DNA from: Liolophura sinensis
Taxonomy: Eukaryota > Mollusca > Polyplacophora > Chitonida > Chitonidae
Assembly: GCF_032854445.1 (NCBI RefSeq)
Contig: NC_088295.1
Location: 17,597,385-17,657,384 of the forward strand
Direction: 5' to 3'
DNA length: 60,000 nt
In this document: piece after piece, positions 1 through 13,800 of the stretch
Numbering within the stretch: the first letter of the stretch is position 1
Layout: every line of letters starts with the position of its first letter
The notes under the pieces: model-generated
Told to the model about the DNA's origin: nothing
Seen by the model: the letters and a program-made list of their open reading frames with translations, nothing else
Databases searched by the model: none
Made by a program: the position numbers and the translations under genes

Positions 1-189
1 GCAAAAGATATCCCAAACAACTTCATACCAGTCAAGTCTCTGATGTGACATCATGATTCAAATCTAACATAGCATGTGATAATTCACTGTATATAGAGCT
101 ACAGATAGGCATTTATAATTAATATGTAGTCAACTGAGCAAAAATCACAAACTTATAGCCAAGATTAATTTGCACTGATACAGATGAAA

Positions 190-380
190 GTTTCATAAAA
201 CTTCATATTATTTCTCTACACCCCACAGCCCTCTCAGAATGTTTCAAAATATTGGTTGTGGGGGGGGGGGGGGGGGGGCAGGGTGTTGAAAAGGTCAAAG
301 AACAAGGCTACTTAATCCTACATGAAACTGACTCAAACAAAGTAATATGGGAGACCCTAAATTTCTCTTCTTTTCATTAA
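190..380 (+). repeat. Diverged interspersed repeat, copy 1
   Basis: Shares an ordered set of short blocks with 52375-52470: CTCTCAGAATGTTTC versus CTCTTAGAATGTTTC, then TATTGGTTG versus TGTTGGTTG, then a CATGAAA block. No family recognised. Confidence 0.4.
260..278. repeat. G19 homopolymer
   Basis: Nineteen consecutive G on the plus strand inside EVA1C intron 4. On the transcribed sense (minus) strand this reads as a C tract. Confidence 0.95.
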
Positions 381-1675
381 CAATTTTTCAGACTTTATTA
401 ACTTTTTCCACTACACATATATAGTAGCTGTGGTAATGGTTTGGTGTGGCCTCCACTCCACTGACCTTTAGCCCACCTCTCCACACACATAGTCAGCCCC
501 ACACCACTTCACCAATCCACTCATTTACTTGAGCTTGTTTTACAATATCATCTGGAGTTTATAAACTTTACCCACCTAAATATTTACATATCATATACAG
601 GCTGGCTTACAGCTGACAGCAGTTCAGAAAGTCTAAGGTCTGAGCAAATACTCCAGGAAAAAAAAGACAGAAAACACATGGCCTACACCTTGCCACGTAT
701 AACCTCTGAGCTTTGCCTTTTGACCTTTCACCCTGTCAGATGACCTTTAGCTCTATCACATGACTAAACAACTTGAGCTGCACATTTGCACAGTTCCTGC
801 ACACATTAAAATATGGAGATTTGCTTTCTTTGTTTTCTTCTCAATTCACACATATTTTCCACTTCAGTTCATGTTGACTCATATTGTCAGCACAAAGCTC
901 TTCCAACAAAAGCCTGTTAATGTATGCAAATATTGAAACTCTATAGTCTGGTTATAAAAATCACAAAAAAAAATCAAAAAAGCTTTGCACATATGGGAGT
1001 TCTGTGATTCAATACACATGCAACCTTATACAATAACTGAATTTTCTTTAACCATTTCACAGCTCAGAACTACCCTTTTACACTACATTCACAAGATGCG
1101 ATATGTTGAATGAACTCAACAAATTCTACAAGTGGAATGGAAATTGAAAAGGTCTATTTTATGAGTCACTTTCAGACGAACCCATTGATTGAATGCTACA
1201 ATCGCTAATCGAATGTAACTGGTCGACTGGACAATCGCTCAATGTGTGCATGACTTCTGGTAGATTTTGAACACACAGTATCACTTTATACATATGCATC
1301 CTAATAAAATTATCATTTTCATGTTCAAGATTTTTCTTTTTATTTACATTTAAACTTTATCTAACATACCCTTTAATATGAGTAATGCTGGAAAGCTAGT
1401 ACTGGTGTAATCAGATAAGATTTGTTACAAATGGTCTAGCCATTTAATTCCTTTCTCTGGTCAACTGTTCACATGCATCAAAGGCACTTACCCCATTTCA
1501 TGTCAAGCCCTGGGGACTCTCTGAAATCATTTATGTCTCACTACTGAATCATCTCACTACAGCTCTGCTGTCCATGATGAAATTAGTCTTATTGGTAACT
1601 TTAGTCCCACTAACTGCATTGCAATTGTAAACCCCTACTGGATCCCCTTGGGTAATGATTAAAGGATTTCCTTAC

Positions 1676-1822
1676 CAGTATCTCTTCCCCCTGATGATGG
1701 ACACTGGGGGCTCCCTCGGGGAGTCCTGCCAAACATGGCAGAATAGATGACCAGCCTCATAGAGCGGCGACACCACAGCACTAACCTCTCCCCTTCACAT
1801 GCTGTCTTAGTCTTGAACTCAT
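1676..1822 (-). CDS. EVA1C: EVA1C-like exon 4: start of SUEL lectin domain 2
   Basis: The exon starts after ATTTTCCAG and ends in phase 1 at GTAAGG. With the last base of exon 3 it reads NEFKTKTACEGERLVLWC, then IYSAMFGRTPRG and QCPSSGGRDT. That is the first Cys pair, the FGR motif and the third Cys of a second lectin domain. Closeness to the inter-domain stretch of human EVA1C and the phase match with exon 3 make this the next exon. The acceptor tract is a (TTTA)n microsatellite. The remaining exons are not visible. Confidence 0.88.
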
Positions 1823-4800
1823 CTGGAAAATAAATAAATAAATAAACAAAAAAATAAACGAAAAAATAAACAAAAACTTCTCAATGTATGGCTACAGTAA
1901 GAATTTATGTTCACTAACTACCACAGACTTAAGATTTCACCAAGCACGTAGTACCCTTTCATTGCAAATGAACCATAGTGAACTTGATCTTGCTAGATAA
2001 TCACGGTGTCTTCTTCAAACCTCCAGCCACATCCCAATTCACATACACACCAGTACCAGGCATCCCACCTTAAAAGATGCACACAATCTTCACATAGGAC
2101 ATAATCAAGCAAGCTGGCATAAATATACAAAATACCATGAAAATATATGTACATATTTTTTGTGTATGGAGAGTTTGAGTTCAGAGATACGCCGGTTCAA
2201 ATCTACTGCCAGATATCCTTTGAAGTTTTTTCTGTAGCATCTAATGAAGGTCTGCTGTACAAGTGTGTCTTCAGTGACAGCTGTGTTTTGATACCATGCC
2301 CTGGATGTCAGGCTAGTTATCACTGGCCTTGCACGCTCACAGAATTTAAGTGTTTAGAAATGATACTACATGGAGTAATGAAGGCTGCATCAGCCCGCTA
2401 GCCTGCAAGAAATGGCCAAATTAAGCGGGAAGTGGGGAAGGAAGGCCATGTAAAAACTGGCCAGCTGTATCGGCCAATCTCCATGGAATTACACCTCATT
2501 TCTGCTCTATCAATGAAATCTTCAACGTAGTCTGGGACATCAAATAAATCTTTATGCACAGTTACATGTAATGATTTCCCCAGACCCAGGGGAATGTGGA
2601 GGGAGAGAACAGCTTGGATCTGGTCACCCCTGGGAAGTTGACAAAATTCCTCCAAAGCGATTCTTCAGCATTACCCACCCTACCTGATAACTGCTGTAGT
2701 AAAGTGAAGCACAATCAGAGGGTCTTGTTTTCAATGGAAGATTAACAGTTAAGAAAGTCCATGATGCAGGACAAATCATAGAGCAATTGCACCCAAGTAG
2801 GTTTCATGTGGCTGAATATGTTAAGAAACTATAAAGATGTCTTATTCCTTCAGATCTCCATTCTCTTCCATACCCTCATCCCCTCCATCTCCATCCTCCC
2901 ACAACAAAACCCCACCCACCCCACCCCCTTTTTGAATACCCCTTACAGAGACCCCCTAATCAACAGTGCAGTCATTCCCCTTCATGCATTTCTCATCCCT
3001 GCAGGTCAATCAGAGTGTTTTCACGCTGCATGGCCCTGCCCAGGAATGTCTAATGACTTGACATGTGGGGCAAACTTTGCTGGATTTAGGCCATTCTGGG
3101 GTGAAAAAGTCAGCACTATGGGGTGCCTACATTTACCCCTTCAAATGTTCCTGAATGTGGACAGACTAAGCTCATGCCCAGCTCTAGTTACAGATTTGTG
3201 TGTAAAACACTGTATCACTTACCTCTACCTCTTTTGTTGACCATTTAACAATGTTTACATTAGTTAACATGTGTACTTTTGTTGGAAACATTATTGAAAC
3301 AGTGTTACAGTCTCCACAAGCCTTTGTTTACAACCACTGAACCTTACCAATAAAATGTGGCTAACACAACAAAAATGTGATCCTGTAGCTATTAAGCAAT
3401 CAGATTAAATTATCACAGTTATTACCTCATAATAGCTTTTGTGAATTTAGTGCTCTGTGGTATATCTATATAATGGTAGATATAATGAATGGAGACGGTA
3501 CAGTGTCAAACTAAATAATTTAGATAGATGTTCACATGAGAAACTAGGATCCAGGGCGTGGCAGTTGATTACAGTTTTTCATGTCATAACACATAGGAAA
3601 CTACGGAGACAAAGAATCATATAAAGTTTCCTGATCCAGTACTATATTGTGACAGATATGCAATAAGAGTACATGCAAGGTTCCTCACATATATGTGCAA
3701 CCAGCTCACTCCGAGTTTCCCGCTCAACTGACTTCTTCATGTCACTGCACAACTCTCTTATCATATGTGTGAATACGCAGAAATATATAGTACCATATTT
3801 AATATAGCGATCAAGATGGATCAAGATTAGCACACGGAGGCTTTCAAGAATCTTATTTCAAAGGCTGATCTTATTCATAAGACCACACTGCACATATTCA
3901 TTTGATCAGTTTAAAAAATCTTGTTACATATCTTTTGTCATCCTGTGAATGCTTAATACCTGCCTTGAGACAATCAAGACATTAAACCCACCAGGTGAGC
4001 CCCAGCCCTGATGTGCCTTATAGGTAGAGGTCTAATATAGGTATAAACTAAAAGTTTATGAACCGCGAAAGTATAAAGGTTTACCTAAAGTGGGTAAACA
4101 CCTGTGATACATTCTACTGCTGTCATGTGTGCCGATACAGATGTAGCTACAACACATGAACCACAGGAACAATGTTCTGAACCAGTGAACAATACTTCAC
4201 TAGTAAGACACAAATGATGCTGATCAGACTATGAGTGTGTTTAGGTCACATTTGTGGCAGACTAAACCCAGCCACCTAAGCAGTATACAAAGGAAACAGA
4301 CTCAGCCACAACAATGTGTTAATGAGTTTTTAGTGGGTTTAGTGATCAGGAAAAGTGGTGGAGAACAAACTAAGGTCTCTCACACCCCCTTCACCAGCAC
4401 CATTAAGGTAGACTCTAGAAGGACATCTGGCAGAAAAGATCCTGTAAACATTTGTCCAGAGATAGCCTTAAGTCTGGTCTGGCAGAGTTCCGCTAGAACA
4501 TGGTCACAAATGCCAGGGCCAAAGGGGCGAAGAAAGGAAAGCCAATCCCTCTGTAAGCATACCCTAGAAAGTTTTCATCTAGAGACATCTCCATGTTGGA
4601 GAGATGGACTCCTACTTTACTCCACTGAGCTATGCGATGTCCCTGTGCCAGGGATTGACTTGTGGGTAGTGAGGTGGAGAAAAGCCAGGCTATGCCAGGA
4701 ATGTACAGCAGCCTGACAGGCAGGAACTCCAGGTCAGAAGACAGTGACAGTACTTAACATTAGTGTCACACCCCCACCCCACTGTCCACCACCCTAGTTG

Positions 4801-7800
4801 ACACCTCTGTAACAAGGACTAAACTCTACAGAGAATAAACGTGATCTATTCAGCGTGATATGTCTAGAAGATAAAATCTCGCTCTTAGACACAATCTGGA
4901 ACACTAGCTCAACAAAATAGCATTTAACTTTTCATAGCTTTTATCCTGTAGATCTATCATTGCTGACAATATCTGACATTTTATCAAAATTCTTTGTGGC
5001 CATGTTGGAGTTATAACTAAATAGCACTTTACTAACAGCAATCTTTTCTTTCCCTTGGCAACTGCAGCATTCATGTTAAATATTTCACAAAGAAATGATA
5101 CCAAAATGGCAATCATTCACAGTGATTGAGTATACAGTCAATATTTCTTACCCACAAAGTTAAGATTTTCTATTTTCTTATAAGAAAATATAATGTCTGC
5201 TTTTTAAAAGTATACTTATTGCAAGAAGATAAATATGATGAGAGTAACTTTATTTCCCTCAGAATTTAAACTTAAGTCTTAGTAACCTCAGTAATCAGTA
5301 TTTACACAAACTTTGATCACCCCAAGAACATTCACCAAGATAGGTCTGGGCCTATGGTCACTAACACAGAGTGACATCTTGATTGAGCAGAAAGAACTAA
5401 TAGACTGGTCATCCAACACTTCCCTCTGTCCATCAGCTGCTGACCAGTGTCCTTCAACAGCAGACAGATGGTCAACAGCCACAATCAGACTGACAGAAGT
5501 CATTCTCGATTTATGTTCTCATCGGACTCACCACTGTTTCAGTTCGGCCAGTCATATTCATTTACCATCATACAAATTCCATAAAACGTATCAATTAAGA
5601 AAAGCATATCTATTCAATGTAATCGCTGATTATGACTACAATTTGCTTTCAAAACACTGAATAATCTTTTAATACATTGTACTATAAATATTGTGTGTTT
5701 TTGTGAAAAATCATCCTCTTACTATAACTGAACTCTAACAAGCCAGCCATTGACATCTGGATGGGTAGCTCACTGGGTAGAGTGATTTCAGCTACACAAG
5801 AGTCTCATGCGAGTCAGAATTTTCAATGGGTCTTGATTTATCCGTGTAGGAAAACGTATTTATAGGATTAAACACAATACAATCCAATGGTATACAATAC
5901 CATACACATGTAGTTCAAAGTAAGCTATCAAGAGTAGTTCCCATCTAAATTATGGCTATCAAGCAGAAGGGAACTAAAATCTCTTAAAATGACTTAAGTG
6001 AAAACACAACCCATGGAGAATAAATGAACATGGTTTTATGCCATCTCAGCAATATTTTAGTCATATCATGTCAAGATGTATATAACTTGGCCACAAAGAA
6101 TTTTGGTAAAATATAAGATAATCAGAGCAAGTCTGAAGATATATCCTTCATCGATATCATATACCAGACAGCCAGCATCAAGCCAATTTTATACCCCTGA
6201 AGACAGCCTGTCTCATGTCTGAATCTATCAAAGACTGAAGACCATAAATAAACAGAGGCAGACAGTGGACTGGTCAGCCCTCAGAAAGGGTTGTGTGTAG
6301 AGGTGGTCAACTGATTGCAGGAGATGTAGCATGACTTGACCAGTGAGTGACCACTATCACTACTGATAATGGATGACCAGATGAGCTGCCCACAGCATGG
6401 TGTGTTCCTACTCTGACAGATAGAGGGAATGACAACTGATGTACTTGAGCCGTATTCATCTTCCACATGACTGATTTATACCAATAGTCTTAACGGGACT
6501 TAATCAGGCAAGGGAAGATACTGTAAATGACCTAAAATTTTGTCCATGACGAAGTTTGCTCATTTCCCCTGATTCTGATATGTCTATTACTCTAAGAAAG
6601 GTGTCTTGAGTTTTCTTTGGAAGATAGGGTGACATACTACTGCAAAAATGCAAGTTTTTACAATACGAGTAATATTTTATGGCTCTAAAAATTATCTTTC
6701 TGGGTGCAAGTTTAGGTCACTTCAAGTACACTACTTTGAACAGCCATATGGAGAGGTATTAAACAAGCCTGTTTTAGTGAGCAGTGTGTGGACCTGAGGT
6801 TCCAGTGTAAAACAGGGCTTTCAGTATAAGAGATGTATGAGAGACCCACCAGGCAACTTTATGGATGGTTGAAACACCCATCTAATAGACAGACAAACCT
6901 GACAGCAATGTCTTCATGTATGTTTACCATGGTAATGAAAAGACTGAGAATAGTATGACTTACTTGGTCTACATTTGTAGGCCACCTCCAGGTACTTTCT
7001 GGTTTCTGGGCAGGGGTCCTGTGTGAAGGTCTCGGGGGTGGCGACCACCCGGCAGTGACGGCGGTCCTGACACAGCTTCAGTAACACCTGAGGAAAATAC
7101 AACAGGCACTTTGTGGTACAATCATGGAATATACAGAGACTTTGTGGTACAATCATGGAATACACAGGCACTTTGTGGTACAATCATGGAATAAATAGAC
7201 ACTTTGTGTTACAATCATGGAATACATAGGCATTTTGTACTATGCAATCATGGAGTAAATAGACAGATTGTGGTACGAGGGGATAAACAACCATGGTACA
7301 GTCATGGAATAAATAGACACTTGATCATACAATCATGGAATAAATAGACCTTTTATTGAAAATATGACTGCTGCAAGAATATAACCCCTTTAAAAGCCCA
7401 GACACACATGAGGAACAACTGAATGCTTATGTTATTTTGCCACAACTGTGAACAAAAAAACAAACTATGTGTTATAATCATGGAAAAAACAGATAATCTG
7501 TATTACAGTGACAGCATTTAATGATTCAGTAAAATGCAGTCAGTGTAAAGAGCAGATATGACACTTTGTGTTAGCACTGTGGAACTAATAGACACTTTAT
7601 TTAGCAAGAAAACAAAAGGTAGTATAAAAAGTAAAATTTTAATTCCTACAATTCAAATGGAAGAACATATTACTTTCATAGAGTATTCCCTGCTATCCAT
7701 ATAACCTTAGTCATGTTCATGACACATTCATTCAAATTACATCATACATCAACCTCTGTGCAATATCTGAAAAAGTAGCATTATGTTCAGCTGTCCAGTT

Positions 7801-10800
7801 CTGGTGAGTAACCACTGATTTATGTTCCAATATCTATAACAGCAGAGAAGGAGTGGCTGAAAACTGAAAACCCAGGATCAACAGCAGGAGTTGATCACTG
7901 TGACTCAGGGGGGCATTTCTAAATAACTGCTCACCTCCAATTATGACTAAGTGATGGAATCCCATACAACAAAAAAAAAAAAATATATAAAAATAAAAAT
8001 GAGAAGTACAACAAAAAGAAAACAAAATCATCCAAGATTTTAGAAAATGCAAATCCAGAAAAAAAACAAATGTTTAAACCAACTCTGAAACACCAGATCA
8101 AATATGGTACATGTACTGGCTTTAAGCATTTCATTATACGTGATATCAATGTTTGAGACTAAAAGTGAAGATATATTACACATACACTTACTATCTACAT
8201 ACTTTTGCCTCATACACCTCATACGATACAAGTAAACTGTGTCCCCCTATGTGTGATCAGGTGGGTTGTTAGCGAGATTGTTATTACTGTCCACACCTGT
8301 ACACCACTCTCCACTCTACAAGCCACTTCAATCTTATCTGTGTGCAGACACCCGCTTGATCAAGATCTGAGACACTGCCACCATTAATACTAGATCACAA
8401 CACTGGATCCAATCAACACACAGGGAGATAAAGATTATATATTGACCAAGGCCCTTATCGCCACATAGGGGATTTGACAGATCCCAGAGGCCTTTTATCA
8501 CCACTACTTGGAGAAACCATGTGTTATTGTGTGTGAGGTAAATACAAACAAAATGAAATATGAAATTTGTATTGATTATGCTGAAATAACCATATATACT
8601 ACAACCATAAACCTATATCTTATTTACATAATCCATTTCATAACAAGTCTGTGAATGTTACAGTTTAAATGTACACCTGATACAATCGTGCCGCCTCATT
8701 TTTATGCTTAATTCCACCATTTCTTCTGATGCTCTTCACCTGCAGCAGCTTCCTCCCATTCAGAAGATTAAAACGACACAAGTTACACATAGTAGCACAT
8801 TTCAAGCAGCACAAAGGCCTATTTACCACGTCACGTACGTTCTTACATTATTGCATAATCCCCCAGATTCCGCACTATTGTCCCCTTAAGTCTTTTGTCT
8901 CTCGTTCCTTTTAGCCTCCCTGTCAATAGCCCCACAACCCGACACCCACCCCCTTGTTTTCTGCCCAACCTCAGATCCTACATTATGTCACACACATGAG
9001 CCCTGGTAAATATTCTTCATGGAAGCACACAGTTGCTGCTCTGTTCCCAGTGTTTCTGTTTTCTCTTTTATACATTGTGTTTTTTTAGGCAATATATTGA
9101 TTTCCCGTAAACAGACACATCACCTGGCTTATGTGAAGCAATTACCATGACAACCGTCAATTATATGCCCATGAAGCAGACTCCCGTCTAATATACACTG
9201 TAAACCTTAACAAGGCCTGACCTAAACAGGAAATAATCAGTCAGCCTCTACACTGACAAGTATCCGTCTGGTCTTCTGGTTAATGGTTATAGCAAAAGGA
9301 TATTCCTGTTCATCAAAAAGGAATCCAAAGTGAAATTATGTAGACCTAACATTTCAGAATGAAATTACGCACTGTGTAACCTGGGATTTATATGGGCCAG
9401 CCTAAAGGCCTGTACTTCTCCACTGGGGGCTTATGGTAGGCTACATTATTTGTAAAATGGTAAAACACTTGAACACAGGTTGCAGTAAAAACCCAACCCA
9501 CTATAGTACAAGTGGCCCTTCAAGTTTCCCTAAATATTTCATTGCTAATAATGTACAATTGGTAAACAATGACAACATGTTTTTATCACTCCATTTATTA
9601 ATTTCCCTCATTAACATTAACTTACCATTACTTGTGGTTGGACAATTAAAAAAATAATTCTCTTCCCATCATAAATTATCTATTTATTTATTTAGCTATT
9701 TATGTTCTTTGTAAGTTTGTTTTTGGACATATTTAAAATATAAGAGCTAAGGACAGCTTTGTCAATCCTACTGATGCAGCTTGGATTACAAATTCAGATT
9801 CATTTCAATTCCGTTAAACTTAATAACACAAATGTATTATGGGCCTACATGTACTGAAAAAGAAATTTAAATAATTCGTGACAGGAATGATTGTTATAAA
9901 AATTCTTCAAGGCTTTAAATCAAAATGCCCCTTCACATTTGGTATAATACATTATCCATCATTCTGAAAATCTCTCCAGAAATCTCTCCAGAAATCACTA
10001 AAAAAGAAGAACCTTTTTCTTTGCACTTCATCTGATGGCGTGTTAATGAGCACCCGTGCATCTCCCAGACTGACATCTCAGTTGTAATGGATGGGTCCAA
10101 TCTCCGTATTGTCAGTGATCTGAGTAACATATTCAGATTTTTTATGCTTTAATTAGTTCTTCATAGGGCTTCATCAAAAACCACAAATGGCACAGTTCTA
10201 TATTTTGAGAAAAACACAATATTTAAAAAACAACTCCAAAGAAGCAAGTAAATAAATGTCAATTAGGCCTAATACTTGCACATCAGCACAGTTAATACTT
10301 ACAATGTACAAGAGACAGATATTCCATGAATAAGGTAGTTTCACAATCATTCTGCAGGTTTAAGGTAAATCCTCTCAATCAAGTGAATGATGGGTGCATT
10401 ACCCAGGCAGTCTTATTATGGACATATAGAAATCTCCAGTCCATTGACAGAGGTTTCTTGGAACTGTATGGACTGATCAGGCCTAGCTGGGATCAAAACA
10501 GGATGTGAGGTTGAGAGGGTGTGATTGGGCACAAGGAATAAGGCTGTTATCCCAGGGTACACATGGTCTGCGTCTGGGGGGAGGGGCCCTACCCTTAGTT
10601 CTGACAGTCACCAGACACCACTGAGTCAAAACCAGAGTTACACACCAAGATGGCCCATCCTTCACCAGCAGGTAATGTAAGACACTGACCACTCCTCCAC
10701 TGACCTACCTCCTGAGTCAGCCCTGACCAGTGGATACACTGTAATCAATCAGTGACACACTATAGACACTTTGTATCCATAGGCTGGAGAAAAACAGGTA

Positions 10801-13800
10801 CAGTGTATCAAGTCGGCAGAAATGATACATGTACATCAACAATGTATTCATGAGAAGGGCTTCATTGGCAACACAGTGACAGGAGCAAGTATACTGTCAT
10901 GAAGGTTGTGTCAGTCACTGGAAACTGTGGCCTCATCCTTAATCAATGGAGATTCTCTGTCGAGGAACGCCTTCACCAAGACTCTTATTTCAGACAGCAC
11001 ATAACACAACCCAATTTCCTGGCTAATGCCCTGGCTGTAAACAGAGCCTGTGATCAAAGTGTCTGGAAAAGCCTTGCACATTTCCCCAAGGTGGCTGCAA
11101 CAGGCACTCGGTACAGATCAACACAATGTTACATGTCGCAGCTTCCAGCAGCCTCCCAAGGTATACTCTCTCTCAGCTCAACTTGGAGATGCTCTTAAAA
11201 TCAATAGCTCCGCTATTTATAATTCAACCATGACAGAGCACTGATGTCACTGCTGAAGCTGTCCTGCCTACCCTAGTAGCTAGCTGCCCTGTCCTCTGCC
11301 CTGTTGGTGTGGCTCTGCTGAGGGACAGAGCCTGACTGAGGTTCTGTGAGGGACAGAGCCTGACTGGGTGTTTCTCCTGCCAGGCAGCTGCCTCTGGAAG
11401 GGTTGTGGTTGGGCTCTCTCCCTACCCGCCGTCTCCTCTCCCCCTGGGCAGCCTGAAGCAATCTCCCCAGGCTCCCTAGGTCTGGTCCCTTGACCACACC
11501 GCTGATAGCATGCCAACCATATTTGCCTTAGAGCAGGCTTAAGAAAACCAGACCAACTGAATTGTGCCTTATTGCTACCAGCTTGGAGGTCAGCCTGTTG
11601 GTCAGTGGCTGGAGTCCTGACATCACACAGTGGACAGGCAGCTGTGGTCAGCAGCAAATAGTGTGAACTTGTCAGCCAGGCTAATAACTACCAACTCTCT
11701 TTCCCTCCCACCATGGGTCAGTCACCAGGGCTGTTCAGTTCCAGGCCCTGCCTGCTATTATCATATTGATTGCAGGGCACCTCTTGCCCCCTGTGCGCTA
11801 CCTCTTTCCCTCTCTCTCTCTCTTGCTCTCATAGAAATCAATGCTGAAGTCTGCTGTAACCTCTTCTCCAGTCAAACAGAAAGAGTGTATCTGACCATAT
11901 GTACCAGGTACTTAACACATCTGTAGACTGGTGAGATGAAGGATAAGGATTGACACTTGTGGTTATACCTATCAGAGACTTAAGTCCTCAGCTCCAGTTT
12001 CACCAAAGGGACAGTGGATGTGAGAAGGGTTACTCAGTGTAATACTACATACACCCCCATGTAGATAATCACTCAGGACACCCCATTAGTAGGGGGGCAA
12101 ATATATACAAACATGTAACCCCATGCATGGGGGAGTAATTATAAGTAGTTGGTTCAGACCACATACACACACATTAACATGTGGTAGATTACGGTACCTA
12201 AGGCATTACATCAGGAACAAGGAGTAGTTATAGTACTGTCCACAGCTTTAATCAGCTTACCATGTATTAACACCAATTTCTGATCTGAACTGACATGAAG
12301 TAAACATTCACACCAGGAAATGTAAACAAACTTGCTGGTAATTCCAGAGGCCGATTGTCACTTGCTAACTACTTACATATCAACAATCACAGACATGTAC
12401 ATGTACAGGCCAATTGCCCACTGAGATAGAGATGTTGATGTTATCAGATCACCTCATCTATAATGTGTTGGTTTACAACACTCGATCCGCAGTTTACAGC
12501 ATGACAAAAACAATAACTGTACACTGTGGCTGTACCAGTAATTCTACAAATATAATAATTAGGAACAATAATAGAGACAAAAGATGTATGACTAACGTGT
12601 TTCAACGCATACAAGTGGTGTCCACTGAGTAGCTCCTTTCAGCCTCAACCAAGGACTTACACAATGCAAAGTTTGTAGCAAGGCTATAAGTCCATGCCTG
12701 AATGAGACTCATGAATGCAAAACTTTAACACAATACATAAAATACTTAAACATAACATGGATTCTAGAAAAGAAACTTGAATTTAGGAATTTTGCAATTT
12801 ATGGTAATTCACAGACATGCAGAATATCAACACCAGTACATTCCCCTCAAGTTATTGTGCCTTACACGTCTGCAAAATATGAGCCCAATGAATGTTAACA
12901 AGATAACATCCTCAACATTTACCTGGACATTGCTTAGTTCTTAGCAGACACTCATGCCGACCCATTTACCATAACAATGATTTTAACACTCATCAACCAA
13001 GTTGTGAGTTTTGTCATTTACAGTAACTAATATGCACAATGAACATTCACGACAGAACGTCCCACTGGTTTCATTGTGCTTTACATGTATGTAAGTACAT
13101 CCTAGGGTCAACACATGCAGTACTATTTAAGGTGCGACCCTTAACATTTACAGCCATCACTTTTGCTGTTATTCAAGGATATTCAGGCTACAACATAAGC
13201 TGCATGTACTTCGTAAGGTAAAGCTGAAATCAAAAGATATCAAGATGAGGACTTTACTATCAATTTAATAACTAAGAGACTTTTTTTTTTTTACATTTTA
13301 TATTGCTAAAATTTAGACTAATACTATTCACTCTTCACCCAAACCAAAATATCCAACACTGATGAGGAATGCGGGGTAAAAAACTGTGTATGGAGGTTCA
13401 GAATTTCTATTTTGGCAAGAATGGCAATTTTATGGGTGTTAAGAATTGTATATCAAGTCACAGAAGTGAGTTCATTTGTCAACGGTAATTAACTAACTTG
13501 TCAACCAGCATATTTATGAGTAGATGATATTACCAGAGGGAAGTCAAGAGCCGGGGGATGTTAACACTGAGATGAACTGACAACAGAGTGCTCCACTTCA
13601 CACAGAATACCTGGAATTAATCACTTACTAGATGATAAAAAAAAACTCTGACAGATGTGAATTATCAGTCTGACAGCATTTTAATGTGCTTAGAATATAC
13701 AGATGAGTGTTGGAAAGGATAATGATGTCAGAGGTCAGTCTCATTCCTGATCAAACCTCAGATACCTTCACATGAACTGAATCGCATACCAAGGCGCCCG

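Larger units (their letters stand above)
1..1675. other. EVA1C-like intron 4 (partial)
   Basis: AT-rich non-coding DNA downstream of exon 4 on the minus strand. It holds a 19-base G run at 260-278 and a stretch (about 190-380) that recurs in diverged form near 52375-52470. I found no exon completing lectin domain 2, so that exon must lie left of base 1, unless it is a very short one. Confidence 0.6.
1823..6963 (-). other. EVA1C-like intron 3
   Basis: Non-coding, AT-rich. Contains the simple repeat at 1827-1876 and a tRNA-like SINE head fragment at about 5755-5850. Open frames at 2147-2401, 2398-2655, 2806-3240 and 4231-4716 show no recognisable domain. Nothing else supported. Confidence 0.7.

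Noticed and set aside
1492-1518. Possible 27-nt EVA1C micro-exon left of exon 4 (GTAAGT donor, phase-compatible, no stop)
   Set aside because: The acceptor would be the second AG of TTCAGAG with a poor pyrimidine tract, and the product does not resemble the expected lectin segment with its Cys.
2398-2655. 85-codon minus-strand frame in EVA1C intron 3
   Set aside because: No lectin Cys pattern and no credible splice sites; phases of exons 3 and 4 already join directly.
4231-4716. 161-codon plus-strand frame
   Set aside because: No recognisable domain, no splice or promoter context, antisense within an intron.
11280-11657. 125-codon minus-strand frame
   Set aside because: Low-complexity Gln/Arg/Pro-rich product explained by a locally GC-rich stretch with a short direct repeat (GAGGGACAGAGCCTGACTG).
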